DNA of 64,000 bases, taken from assembly GCF_026725475.1 (NCBI RefSeq), contig NZ_CP109965.1, positions 1,364,001 through 1,428,000 on the forward strand. The letters run 5' to 3'. The translations under genes and the position numbers were made by a program. This DNA is from Catenovulum adriaticum. GTDB taxonomy: Bacteria; Pseudomonadota; Gammaproteobacteria; Enterobacterales; Alteromonadaceae. Below the pieces are notes generated by a model that was not told where the DNA came from, did no database searches, and saw only the letters and a list, made by a program, of their open reading frames with translations. The stretch's first letter is position 1. The number at the start of each line of letters is the position of its first letter. This document shows positions 1 to 9,123 of the stretch, in pieces.

Positions 1-255
1 GAAACTAGCTTTATACGCGCTCTGTTATCATTAGATGAAAACAGATAAAAGGCAGGAATATAGCTAAATAATGGTTAGTCATTGTTTAGCTAAAAATATA
101 AGCATTTAATTTTTAGGGATATATTTTGATATAGTCTTAAATAAAATACTTTGTATTAGGCATGTTTTTATTTATAAAGTTATAAGATAATTAGGTATTA
201 AATAAGTATTTTTACTACAATTGTTAGTAAGTATAAACAGGAATCATGGTTACTG

Positions 256-2190
256 ATGACCAAACTGACGTTACAGCAAACGCTTAAATTATTTTTAGTC
301 TCTATTGTTTTGATTGGTATTACTTGTCTTTACATTGTTAATTCAACGCTTCATAAAGCTCAGGAGAATGAAGAGTGGGTGACTCATACCTATCAAGTTA
401 TTATTGTATTAGAGTCTGTTAGAAATCATATCCAAATAGCAGAGTCAAACCAACGTGGTTTTTTATTGACGTTAAATGAGGCTTATCTTGATTCTTTCAC
501 TGAGTCTATCGATTTAGCTCTTGATGAATTAGTTAAATTAAAGCAGCTAACCACAGATAGTTTAGAGCAACAACAAAAACTTAAATCGCTAACCAAACTC
601 ACTCAAGCTAAATTTTCAGAGCTCAAAAAAACCGTGCAATTAGCGAAATCAAGTCAATTATCCGAATCATTAAATATATTAAAAAATAATTCGGGTAAAA
701 AGTTAATGGACCAGATTAACACGATAATTACCCAGCTTAATGATCACGAAAAATACTTACTCAAAATACGTAAAAATGCTTTTAACGATGCTAAAAACAT
801 GAGTAAATTCCTATTTATTGGATGCATTATTTTAATTTTATTTTTGGTTTTTAGCGCTACGATTTATATAAAAAGAAGTGCCATTGACCCACTTGCAAAA
901 TTAACACAGCAACTAACAAACACAACAGACGATAATATGCCATCTATTAGCTCAAAGCACGCTAGTGTAGAAGTAAAACTACTGAGCAATACGCTAAAAA
1001 GGTTGATGCAGGATGTTAATTATAACATGAATGCACTTAAACTAGCTCAAAGAACAGCAGAAGAAAGTAGCCAAATCAAAACTCAGTTTTTGTCTAACAT
1101 GAGCCATGAAATTCGTACGCCATTAAACGGTATTATTGGTACCTTACAAATTTTAGCCCAGAGCAAAAACGAGATAAAAATTCAAAATTTAATTGATAAA
1201 TCGCTTCTTTCAAGTAAGAGTTTATTAACCATTATTAATGATATTTTAGATTTCTCTAAAATGGATGCTGGTATGCTAAATCTTGAAAAAACGGTATTTG
1301 CGTTCAAAGAAATTGCAGAATTAGTTATTTCAGATTTAACGGCCATAGCTAGAGAAAAAGGCATAGCGTTAGAATTGCATTATGATAAAAATTTTGTGGA
1401 TGGTTGGATGGGTGACCCGGTTCGAGTGCATCAGATATTACTTAACTTAACATCAAACGCTGTTAAATTTACTGAATCGGGTTATGTCAAAATATATATA
1501 TCCAGTAGCGGATTGGATGCAAAATCTAAACTGATGATAACAATTGAAGATACAGGTTCGGGAATGAGTCCTCAAACGGTCAGCCAGCTTTTTACCCGTT
1601 TTAAGCAAGCGGATAGTTCAACCACCCGTAAATTTGGTGGAACTGGCTTAGGTTTAGCGATAACTCACTCTTTAGTGACCCAAATGGAAGGCGACATAAA
1701 CGTATCCAGTGAGTTAGGTGAAGGCAGCTTATTTAAAGTTGCCTTGCCATTAGCGCAAGCTGAGTTAACGGGCGCAAAAGTTGATCAAATTGCGACTGAA
1801 ATGCCCAACTTATCAGCTAAAACAATATTAGTGGCAGAAGATAACGAAATTAATCAAACCATTATAGAGGCGATGTTAAGTGCATCTCAGGCAAAAATCA
1901 TCATTGTAAATAATGGGAAAGAGGCAGTTGAAATTGCTGAAGCTCAGCAACCTGATTTGATTTTTTTAGATATTCAAATGCCAGTGATGGACGGTATTGA
2001 AGCCTGTAAAATTATTCGTGCAATGTATCCTTCACTACCTATTTTAGCTCTGACCGCCAATGTAATGGCGGATGACGTTAAATTTTATTACTCGATTGGT
2101 TTTACGGATCACTTGGGCAAACCTATTATTATCGATTTATTACATCAAAAGCTTAATACATATCTAGCTCAGTCAGTGATTAATCACTAG
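256..2190 (+). CDS. CHASE3 hybrid sensor histidine kinase
   Basis: Inner-membrane hybrid kinase of 644 aa. Visible in order: TM1 (about 12-30), a periplasmic helical segment with the CHASE3-like stretch ESNQRGFLLT (about 40-180), TM2 (about 184-205), and a HisKA domain with MSHEIRTPLNG and phospho-accepting His284. A HATPase_c domain follows (N-box near 397-405, DTGSG 432-436, GGTGLGL 461-467), then a C-terminal receiver with EDN at 528-530, phospho-acceptor Asp572 and Lys622. No Hpt domain is attached, so a separate phosphotransfer protein or output regulator is expected; none lies nearby. The stimulus is unknown. An ATG at 246 sits nearer the AGGAA at 239-243 but is out of frame and opens only a 13-codon ORF. 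The ATG at 256 gives the correct membrane topology. It appears monocistronic. Confidence 0.93.
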   Translation: MTKLTLQQTLKLFLVSIVLIGITCLYIVNSTLHKAQENEEWVTHTYQVIIVLESVRNHIQIAESNQRGFLLTLNEAYLDSFTESIDLALDELVKLKQLTTDSLEQQQKLKSLTKLTQAKFSELKKTVQLAKSSQLSESLNILKNNSGKKLMDQINTIITQLNDHEKYLLKIRKNAFNDAKNMSKFLFIGCIILILFLVFSATIYIKRSAIDPLAKLTQQLTNTTDDNMPSISSKHASVEVKLLSNTLKRLMQDVNYNMNALKLAQRTAEESSQIKTQFLSNMSHEIRTPLNGIIGTLQILAQSKNEIKIQNLIDKSLLSSKSLLTIINDILDFSKMDAGMLNLEKTVFAFKEIAELVISDLTAIAREKGIALELHYDKNFVDGWMGDPVRVHQILLNLTSNAVKFTESGYVKIYISSSGLDAKSKLMITIEDTGSGMSPQTVSQLFTRFKQADSSTTRKFGGTGLGLAITHSLVTQMEGDINVSSELGEGSLFKVALPLAQAELTGAKVDQIATEMPNLSAKTILVAEDNEINQTIIEAMLSASQAKIIIVNNGKEAVEIAEAQQPDLIFLDIQMPVMDGIEACKIIRAMYPSLPILALTANVMADDVKFYYSIGFTDHLGKPIIIDLLHQKLNTYLAQSVINH

Positions 2191-2199
2191 GGCGTGTGA

Positions 2200-2230
2200 A
2201 TCTTTGTATTATTTTTTTATAAACAAAGAT
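2200..2230. terminator. Hairpin after the hybrid kinase
   Basis: ATCTTTGT (2200-2207) pairs perfectly with ACAAAGAT (2223-2230). A further GTGTG/CACAC pairing outside it is separated by a small internal loop. There is no long U-tract after it, so intrinsic termination is possible but not strong. Confidence 0.4.
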
Positions 2231-2313
2231 AAACACACTCTAGGTTTAATTAGCCTAATCCTGCAGGTATGCTCAACTGCATCTAAAAGGTGTTAGATAA
2301 TCTGTTCAATAGT

Positions 2314-2344
2314 CAGGTTAGTATCCAAACTGGATACTAACCTG
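2314..2344. terminator. 13-bp perfect hairpin downstream of the GH86 gene
   Basis: CAGGTTAGTATCC (2314-2326) and GGATACTAACCTG (2332-2344) form a perfect 13-bp stem with a 5-nt loop. It lies 19 bases past the stop of the minus-strand GH86 gene and between convergent genes. A U-run is missing on both sides, so it may stabilise mRNA 3' ends rather than terminate by itself. Confidence 0.5.
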
Positions 2345-2362
2345 TGATATCGTTAATTTAGG

Positions 2363-4687
2363 TTAATTAAATCGAGTTAAAGCCGCTGAAGTTTCAAATA
2401 CTTGCATTGTCATACTTGAAATATAACCGCCAGTGTCATCAAAACGAACGTCAATGGTGTTGTTTTTTTGGAGTAAATGGTAGGGAACAGGAATTTCAAT
2501 TACCCCAAAAAAGCTGTCACGCGTTTTTTGATCATAGCCCCTAAAATCTTTTGGCACGATTAAATTAGTACCATTAACCGTTATGGTTGGTTCTAATGAC
2601 AAGTTATGCGCCCGACCTAAACCTAAACGCAACACAGCTTCGCCGGATGTGGTGCTAGTTTGCACATCATTAATCGCAAATTGTGTACTGTTATTAGCGG
2701 TAATTTGTTGTTTAAATTTGTCAGCGTAATATTTAGTTTCGTTTGAGGTTTCATTGACCACTATGTCAGATGCGTACGTGATTTTAATAATGCTGGTTGC
2801 ATGTGCATTCACAGTAAATTGTTTTGCATTATTATCTAAATCACCTTGCGCCAATTCAGGCGCTGATTGAGCATCATTGTAGTATAAATGCTTATAGCTG
2901 ATTGAATTAATTTGTGTATTATTGTTTTCGTTTAAATTGAAATTAAACTCAACATCATCTGCTTCTAAATTATTCACAATTAAATACAGAGTATTACCAT
3001 CGACATAGGCATCTGTTTGCAAATCTAAATCAGAGGGTTTGCTGTCAATGCGCTTGCCTTTTACTTCAGACCATAATTGATAGAATTTTTCCATTTCAGA
3101 GAAAACCCATTCGCCATCATTGTTGGTCACATTTATACTACCATCTAGTTCATCTTTTAATACGAATAAACGTGATGGATAGCGATGACCGTCACTATCC
3201 ACGCCGGCATTACCTGACCATAACGCTTTTAAGATAAAAAATGGCATAGAGGTCATAATTTGATCTGGTTTATCCATCAGCTGCATCATGATTGAAGAAA
3301 ATGAGCGAATATTCCACCAATCTTCTTGCTTCGAGTAGGGCGTGCTTTTGTAATGTGGTGAATAAAAACCGTATTCAGATATAACCCAAGGTTTAGCATC
3401 TCCGGTTGAAATCACACTATATTGCTCAATCATATCTAAAATAGCTTCAACGTTAGAGCCTGATCTAAATTGATGGTTGCTGTTATCGTGTCCATCATAT
3501 AAATGAATTGAATAAAAGTCGACTTGCTCACCAGCGCCATCAATAAAGGTTTTCCATGTATTATCAAATAGTTGAAAGCCGCTGTTATTGGCTTCTAGCG
3601 CGGGGTAAGCAGCAGTGTAGCCGCCAACTTTTACGTTGGGGTGATCTTGATGTATACGTTGTGCCACCACTTTATGTAGCTCAGTTATATTGGCATTAGA
3701 CGAATTTAAATCACCGGAATGAACAAAAGGTTCATTCATTACTTCAATTATTTTTGGTTTTTGCTCACCAGTTGTACCGCCAGAGCCAAAATATTTATTT
3801 AACCACTCACTTAAAAAACGGCCGTATTCATCATAGCTTGCCAGCCAAGTGTTACCATAGCAGTCGGTATTACAGTTATTTTTTTCTTGATGAGGGTACA
3901 TAACCGGTTGGCCCCCATACATCATGTTAGCCATGCGATCTTCAAATTGGTGCTCGTGCGTGCTGTTAATGTAATTGCTTTTTGTTTGATTGCCAAAAAT
4001 GGTCATTTGATCGTCATCAACAATGCCTTCGGTTGCGCTTGTTTCTAGTCGCTTTAATTGCCAGGGGAGTGCGCCATTGTTTCTCCCGTAATACACATCA
4101 TAATCTTCAATGAATTGCTTTTGTGTTTCGTTATCAGGCCATTCGCTATCGCTAGTTGCAATATGCATGGTGATATATCTGCTGCGATCAAATGAATCAA
4201 CGCCACCTTTGGTATGACTCACATTTAAATTTACATCAACTTGATAGCCTAATGCCGTTACGGGTTCTGGTTTTGTTGTGAATTCAAACGTTTTGCTGAG
4301 CTCACCTACAGTTAGCGTTATTTTAGTTAAGGTGCTGTAAGTTTCAGCTGTTGTAGCTCTCACTTTTATGTTTTGGTTATTGTTGATTGTACTAGGAGAA
4401 GATGTATAAGAATTATTATCAATTGCATATTCGCCTCCTGATATGCTGATCTTTGTAGCACTGTTAATACCCGTTATTGTGACACTGTTTGATTCTATTA
4501 ACGTATTAACAGCTAAATTACTTTGGGCTTGAAAGCTAAAAGCATCAGGCGTGGTGTCTTCTGTTATTTCTGGTTTGTCATTATTTGAATTACTTGAGCC
4601 ACCACCACAACTTATCAATGAAACAGAGGTTAATAAAATAAAACTGAGTTTTGATAATTTGAATTTATAATTTTTATTCATAGTCAT
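2363..4687 (-). CDS. GH86 family beta-agarase/porphyranase-like lipoprotein
   Basis: Probable secreted lipoprotein glycoside hydrolase. The N-terminus is a lipoprotein signal with lipobox LISC (acylated Cys27), a short Ser/Asn/Asp linker, then an Ig-like beta domain (about 50-140). The catalytic (beta/alpha)8 region spans about 145-560 and resembles GH86 enzymes, which cut beta-1,4 bonds of agarose or porphyran. Candidate acid/base is Glu319 in VMNEP; candidate nucleophile is Glu438 in ISEYG. The C-terminal 200 residues look like beta-sandwich domains. The AAAGGA ribosome site abuts the first ATG but lies 6-7 nt before the ATG at 4681, so the real start may be 4681 (MNKNYKFK). No other polysaccharide-degradation gene is adjacent. 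Agarose versus porphyran cannot be decided from the sequence alone. Confidence 0.82.
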   Translation of the reverse strand: MTMNKNYKFKLSKLSFILLTSVSLISCGGGSSNSNNDKPEITEDTTPDAFSFQAQSNLAVNTLIESNSVTITGINSATKISISGGEYAIDNNSYTSSPSTINNNQNIKVRATTAETYSTLTKITLTVGELSKTFEFTTKPEPVTALGYQVDVNLNVSHTKGGVDSFDRSRYITMHIATSDSEWPDNETQKQFIEDYDVYYGRNNGALPWQLKRLETSATEGIVDDDQMTIFGNQTKSNYINSTHEHQFEDRMANMMYGGQPVMYPHQEKNNCNTDCYGNTWLASYDEYGRFLSEWLNKYFGSGGTTGEQKPKIIEVMNEPFVHSGDLNSSNANITELHKVVAQRIHQDHPNVKVGGYTAAYPALEANNSGFQLFDNTWKTFIDGAGEQVDFYSIHLYDGHDNSNHQFRSGSNVEAILDMIEQYSVISTGDAKPWVISEYGFYSPHYKSTPYSKQEDWWNIRSFSSIMMQLMDKPDQIMTSMPFFILKALWSGNAGVDSDGHRYPSRLFVLKDELDGSINVTNNDGEWVFSEMEKFYQLWSEVKGKRIDSKPSDLDLQTDAYVDGNTLYLIVNNLEADDVEFNFNLNENNNTQINSISYKHLYYNDAQSAPELAQGDLDNNAKQFTVNAHATSIIKITYASDIVVNETSNETKYYADKFKQQITANNSTQFAINDVQTSTTSGEAVLRLGLGRAHNLSLEPTITVNGTNLIVPKDFRGYDQKTRDSFFGVIEIPVPYHLLQKNNTIDVRFDDTGGYISSMTMQVFETSAALTRFN

Positions 4688-5260
4688 TCCTTTCTATGTT
4701 AATAGTTGTTTGTGTATTGTTGTCAATGTTAGGTGTTTTTTATTTTGTTTTCAATTTGAATTTAAAATTGTTAATTTTAATATAAAATAAGCGAGTGGGT
4801 TTAAGTATGAAGTGCCATTTAGTTAAATATGAATTCAGCTAGGCGGTATAGATTAAATTGTTTAGCAAAGCAGGGTAGGGATAACACGGCGTACTATGTA
4901 AGCTATAAAATTAAACTATGAAGGCTAATTTTGAGCGTCTTTTAACACAAAGTAGGCTACTTTAGGGAGGGCGATGAAGCTGAAAGCTATCAGATTGAAC
5001 AATCACATAACTTATTGTTTTATGAATCCTTTATTTTAAATATAAAACTAAAGTGTGTATTTTTTATGCTTGGTTTGCACCAGTGCTTAAAATAAACTCA
5101 TTGAAATACCGGCCATTTCAAAATTGGCCAGTTAGCTAACAAGTTTACTATTGGTTTAATTGAGTTAGTTAAATTTAAATAATTTATAAAACTGCTTTTT
5201 TAAACCATGGGGTAATGAAATTTAAAAATTAGAGCGACATACATTTTAGGCATTTTGTAT
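4688..5260. other. 573-base intergenic region, no gene recognised
   Basis: Very AT-rich. Besides the GH86 promoter it holds GGCCA/TGGCC arms (5111-5115, 5125-5129) that nearly extend to 8 bp, and a perfect 10-bp palindrome GTTAGCTAAC (5131-5140). A 21-codon ORF from ATG 4974 follows an AGGGAGGGCG stretch but shows nothing recognisable. No tRNA-like cloverleaf or convincing coding frame was found. Confidence 0.6.
4699..4726 (-). promoter_or_regulatory. Sigma70-type promoter of the GH86 gene
   Basis: On the minus strand a perfect -35 TTGACA (4726-4721), a 16-nt spacer, and a -10-like TATTAA (4704-4699) lie just upstream of the GH86 start. The predicted mRNA leader would be very short. Confidence 0.5.
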
Positions 5261-6082
5261 TTAGCGATTTGGCGGAATAAATTGGCCGTCGCGTATTTGC
5301 TCGCTGTACTTTTCAACTAGTTGGTTCAGTCCGTCTATATTGTTGCCTTGGTTTTGTAACAGTGCAGTTAATGGCGCAAGATCAATATCTTTATAGCCAT
5401 ATTCTTGAGCGATTTTACCCCAAACGTAAGCGTGCCTATATTTTTCTTCTTTAATAAATAGCGTACTTAGCGTTTTTAAAATTTCGACCTGCAAAGGCGC
5501 TGTCCCATCATAAATTTCAAGTGCGTGATAAAGGGTATCTATGGTTAAGTCACGATCAAATTTTACATAATATGTTGCCAATTTGAGTTGTAATTCAGGC
5601 GTTTGCAAAATGCCCGTATCACGTAATGCTAAAAACTTTTGCATGGCTTGTTCGCTGCCATTGCGTGACCAGTGCCAATATAATAAATAAGGGTCGTTTG
5701 AATCTTGGGTAGCTTGTGAAAGCCGGTTTAATTCTTTTAACGAAGTAATATAACCTTTAACTCTTGACGTTTTTTTCTCTTTAAGTTTAATGTGCTCAAT
5801 ATGTGACGCTTTTTCAACGCATACCGAATAACGCTCTAAATCAAGCATGAGTTGGTATCTAACTTGATCGCTTGGGTTTTGTTGTTCTTGGTGACGTCCC
5901 AAAATAACCTTTCGACGCTCTAATTTACACCAAGAGTCAGAATTTAAGTCATTGCAAAGCTGAGGTTGATTTTCACAAATTGAGCGTAGTGTTGGGCCTG
6001 AATCACAAGCGGTTAAGGTAAAAATAGCAATTAACAAAAAAAATGTATTTTTTGTCCATTCAGTTAGTTTCAATGGAACCAC
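5261..6082 (-). CDS. DUF2989 family lipoprotein
   Basis: About 270-aa predicted lipoprotein with lipobox LTAC (Cys26 in the GTG-initiated form). Directly after it comes the family-like stretch with ICENQPQLC and SDSWCKLER, then helical, TPR-like pairs (about 105-250). It matches my knowledge of DUF2989 proteins of Shewanella and relatives, whose function is unknown; the helical repeats suggest an envelope scaffold. The open frame can begin at GTG 6082, which lacks a good ribosome site. A TTG at 6073 (codon 4) follows GGTGG by 5 nt and gives an MKLTEW signal-peptide start, which may be the true one. It is divergent from the thioredoxin-like gene and separated from it by only 50 bases, so the two probably share a control region. 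Confidence 0.78.
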   Translation of the reverse strand: MVPLKLTEWTKNTFFLLIAIFTLTACDSGPTLRSICENQPQLCNDLNSDSWCKLERRKVILGRHQEQQNPSDQVRYQLMLDLERYSVCVEKASHIEHIKLKEKKTSRVKGYITSLKELNRLSQATQDSNDPYLLYWHWSRNGSEQAMQKFLALRDTGILQTPELQLKLATYYVKFDRDLTIDTLYHALEIYDGTAPLQVEILKTLSTLFIKEEKYRHAYVWGKIAQEYGYKDIDLAPLTALLQNQGNNIDGLNQLVEKYSEQIRDGQFIPPNR

Positions 6083-6132
6083 CGTGAGTTAAAAGTTACT
6101 AAGAGGGATGTTAATTAAAATAATACCTTAAA

Positions 6133-6645
6133 ATGCATGTAAAAAAAATCGCAAGTATGCTGTTCCAGTTGTTTTTAATCGTCTTGTTTTATTTTCTTAT
6201 CGAACATTTTTTAACGAAAGATATGTTGGATACAGATAAAACCGTGCCATAAACCCAATTTTCGCTAAAGTCCGTTCAATTTAATCAAAATCAAATTGTT
6301 AATTTTGCAGCTAAAGATAAGCAGACTTTGTTGTATTTTTTTGCGCCTTGGTGTCAGGTGTGTCATTTAAGCATGCCTAATTTGCTTGATATCCATCAAA
6401 ATTATGCCTATAAAGTTAATATCATTGCCATCGCTTTAGACTATCAATCTAAAAATGAGGTGACTGATTTTTTAGCGAAGCATGAACTAAACTTTCCGGT
6501 TTTTTATGGTAATCGTGAGCTACGAAACTTATTTAAAGTGAACCGTTATCCCAGTTATTATTTAATACAAGATACTGGTGTAGTGACAGATAAAGTAACG
6601 GGCTACACTACAGAGATAGGCATGAAACTCAGGCTCGATATTTAA
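6133..6645 (+). pseudogene. Membrane-anchored thioredoxin/TlpA-like gene with in-frame stop
   Basis: From ATG 6133 one frame reads MHVKKIASMLFQ, a single N-terminal membrane segment (about 9-27), a linker, then TAA at 6250-6252 after 39 codons. Beyond that stop the same frame continues without a break as TQFSLKSV... through a complete thioredoxin fold with the redox motif WCQVC and the cis-proline-region motif NRYPSYYL, ending at 6645. Without the stop the product would be about 170 aa, a normal size for periplasm-facing TlpA/redoxin proteins. The remaining large open piece has only a TTG at 6328 as start and lacks the anchor and first strands. The likely explanation is a single-base nonsense change (for example from CAA or GAA), but a sequencing error cannot be excluded. 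Confidence 0.75.
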
Positions 6646-6702
6646 TTTAGCAAAACAGGGTTAATAACCGTTACTCGATACCTTTATAACGATAATTGTA
6701 AG

Positions 6703-6731
6703 TTTTAAGTTAGTCAGGGATAGGCTATAAT
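6703..6731 (+). promoter_or_regulatory. Probable promoter of the rlmKL operon
   Basis: A perfect -10 TATAAT (6726-6731) lies 27 bases before the rlmKL start. The -35 at 17-nt spacing is a weak TTTTAA (6703-6708). A ribosome site CTGGAG follows before the ATG. Confidence 0.45.
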
Positions 6732-6757
6732 AACGCGTCAATTTTCTGGAGTATTCA

Positions 6758-8860
6758 ATGGCGCGTTTTTTAGTTACCACCTCAAAAGGTTTAGAAAATC
6801 TTTTAGAACAAGAGCTGCAAAGTTTTTCTATTGAAAACATTAAACTATCGGTGTCTTCCGTTTGGTTTGAAGGTTCATTAGAGCAAGCATACCAAGTTTG
6901 TTATCGTTCGCGTTTAGCAAATAAGGTTTTGCTTGAACTGGCGAGTGCCGAGTGCTCAGGCAAAGAAGATTTATATCAATTAACTCAATCGATTGATTGG
7001 TCGATGCAATTTAATGACCGCTGCACTTTTAGTGTTGATTTTAATGGGGTAAACGAGCAGTTACGTAACACCCAGTTTAGTGCGCAAGTCGTTAAAGATG
7101 CAATTGTTGATATGTTTCAAGACGAATTAGGGCGTCGTCCAAATGTTGATAAAGCGCAATCAGATATCCGGTTTCAGGGTCGTTTAATTAAAAAAAATGC
7201 GCATATTTTTATCGATTTATCAGGTCCAAGTTTGCATCAGCGCGGTTATCGCGTAAACGCTGGGCGTGCACCTATTAAAGAAAATATTGCCGCAGGCGTG
7301 GTGTTGCGATCGGGCTGGTTAGACAATACGCAACAACCTTTAATTGATTATTTTTGCGGTTCAGGCACTTTGCTTATTGAAGCTGCACAAATGGCACTAA
7401 AATTTCCGCCTCAGCAATATCGTCGAGATTGGGGCTTTACCCATTGGTTAGGTCATAATCAAAATATGTTTGAGCAAGTTAAAGCTCAAGCCGATAGTGA
7501 AATTATAACCGACAGCAAATTACGTATTTATGGCATAGATATTAATCAGCGTGAATTAAAAATTGCAGAACAAAATGCGCAAGACGCCGGCGTGGCAGAG
7601 CATATTCATTTTCAGCGCGGTAACGCTTTAGACTCCATGATAGATTTTAACGAAGTAGGCCATATTATTTCAAACCCACCTTATGGTGAACGCTTAGAAG
7701 ATGAACTCAAAATAGCGAATTTGTATTTAGATTTTGGTGCCAAGTTAAAACAAAAATACGAAAACTGGCAACTTACCTTAATTAGTTCGGCGGTGGAGCA
7801 ATTACGCCAAATTAAATTGTCGGCGTCTAAAAAATATAAGTTAAAAAATGCTTCGTTAGATTGTGTGATTGCTAAATATACCATTGAAGCCGGTCAGGGT
7901 GATGACCCGCGCGATAAAATGGCGTTAGAGTTTCAAAACCGACTGAAAAAAAATATTAAACAGTTAAGTAAACTGGCTAAACAAGTACCAACTGAATGTT
8001 ATCGGGTTTATGACGCCGATTTACCAAATTACAACGTTGCGATTGATGTATATGGCGATAGTTTGGTGATTCAGGAATATGCAGCGCCTAAAAATATTCC
8101 GGTTGAAAAAACGCAAGCCAGATTAAATGAAGTATTGTTGACGGCACCTAGAATTCTAGATATTGACAATAATAAAGTGGCGGTAAAAGTACGTAAGCGT
8201 CAAAAAGGAAACTCGCAGTATCAGCGTAACGCGACTCGCGATGATTACTTTACAGTGCAAGAAGCCAATGCGCTTTTTTATGTCAATATTCACGACTTTT
8301 TAGACACTGGCTTGTTTTTAGATCACCGTGATATGCGCTTGTTAATTCAAAAAGAATCAAAAGACAAAACGGTCCTAAACTTGTTTTCTTATACCTGCAG
8401 TGTCAGCGTGCATGCAGTTTTAGGCGGCGCGTCGCAAGTTACTTCGGTCGATCTATCGAAAAAGTATTTAGACTGGGGTAAACAAAACTTTGAATTAAAC
8501 AATATTAACCCTTCTTGGCATCAGTTTTTTGCGGAAGATAGTTTAGATTGGCTGAAAAAATCTAAACAAAGTTTTGATCTTATCTTTATTGACCCGCCAA
8601 GCTTTTCAAACTCTAAAAAGCTCGATAATACTTTTGATGTGCAACGAGATCATATTAGTTTAATTGAAAACGCCTTAGCTAAGCTTAATCCAAATGGCGA
8701 CATTTATTTTTCTAATAATTTACGCAGCTTTAAATTAGATACAGAAGCATTAGCTGAACTTGGATTAGTAGCAACTAATTTAAGCCAACAAACCTTGCCA
8801 TTTGACTTTAAACGCAGAGCAAATATTAGACAAGTTTGGAAAATACAAAAGCAACAATGA
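6758..8860 (+). CDS. rlmL: Bifunctional 23S rRNA methyltransferase RlmK/L
   Basis: Full-length 700-aa RlmKL. It methylates 23S rRNA at N2 of G2445 (RlmL half) and N7 of G2069 (RlmK half) with S-adenosylmethionine. An N-terminal THUMP-type RNA-binding region (about 45-155) precedes the first Rossmann methyltransferase domain, with SAM motif DYFCGSGTLLIEAA and catalytic NPPY at 306-309. The C-terminal half has a second methyltransferase domain, with FSYTCSVSVHA as SAM motif and DPPSF at 612-616. The start MARFLVTTSKGLE is typical of the family. The glutaredoxin-like gene starts on its stop codon (ATGA overlap), and uup follows, as rlmL-uup do in E. coli. Confidence 0.96.
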   Translation: MARFLVTTSKGLENLLEQELQSFSIENIKLSVSSVWFEGSLEQAYQVCYRSRLANKVLLELASAECSGKEDLYQLTQSIDWSMQFNDRCTFSVDFNGVNEQLRNTQFSAQVVKDAIVDMFQDELGRRPNVDKAQSDIRFQGRLIKKNAHIFIDLSGPSLHQRGYRVNAGRAPIKENIAAGVVLRSGWLDNTQQPLIDYFCGSGTLLIEAAQMALKFPPQQYRRDWGFTHWLGHNQNMFEQVKAQADSEIITDSKLRIYGIDINQRELKIAEQNAQDAGVAEHIHFQRGNALDSMIDFNEVGHIISNPPYGERLEDELKIANLYLDFGAKLKQKYENWQLTLISSAVEQLRQIKLSASKKYKLKNASLDCVIAKYTIEAGQGDDPRDKMALEFQNRLKKNIKQLSKLAKQVPTECYRVYDADLPNYNVAIDVYGDSLVIQEYAAPKNIPVEKTQARLNEVLLTAPRILDIDNNKVAVKVRKRQKGNSQYQRNATRDDYFTVQEANALFYVNIHDFLDTGLFLDHRDMRLLIQKESKDKTVLNLFSYTCSVSVHAVLGGASQVTSVDLSKKYLDWGKQNFELNNINPSWHQFFAEDSLDWLKKSKQSFDLIFIDPPSFSNSKKLDNTFDVQRDHISLIENALAKLNPNGDIYFSNNLRSFKLDTEALAELGLVATNLSQQTLPFDFKRRANIRQVWKIQKQQ

Positions 8861-9123
8861 GCGACTTAGTTTTATACGGTACAGATGGCTGCCATTTATG
8901 TAACGACGCGCAGCTTGTTTTGCAAAATTTAGGTTTGCTCACTCAGGTTGATTTAATTGATATTGCTCTGGCAGAGAATAGCGAATGGTTAATTGCGCAA
9001 TTTGGTGAAAAAATACCTGTGTTGTTGGATGTACCGAGTCAACAAATGTTATGCTGGCCGTTTGACGAAGCCAGCTTATTAAATTGGTTAAATACGCATT
9101 ATGAATTTATATCGGATAACTAA
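8857..9123 (+). CDS. Glutaredoxin-like (DUF836 type) small protein
   Basis: 88-aa thioredoxin-fold protein with the redox pair in DGCHLC close to the N-terminus and a cis-Pro-like KIPVL further on, as in the DUF836/glutaredoxin-like family. The frame is open further upstream, but ATG 8857 overlaps the rlmKL stop as ATGA and yields the expected MSDLVLYG N-terminus, so translational coupling is likely. Its 3' end overlaps the uup start by 23 bases. The role is unknown; a cytosolic dithiol reductase is the natural guess. In E. coli no such gene lies between rlmL and uup. Confidence 0.85.
   Translation: MSDLVLYGTDGCHLCNDAQLVLQNLGLLTQVDLIDIALAENSEWLIAQFGEKIPVLLDVPSQQMLCWPFDEASLLNWLNTHYEFISDN

Noticed and set aside
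4974..5039. 21-codon ORF with a purine-rich site ahead of it
   Set aside because: No similarity, no hydrophobic or regulatory pattern, and chance occurrence is likely in this AT-rich gap.
6328..6645. Treating the thioredoxin piece from TTG 6328 as an intact gene
   Set aside because: It lacks the first strands of the fold and the membrane anchor, both of which are present in frame upstream of the TAA.
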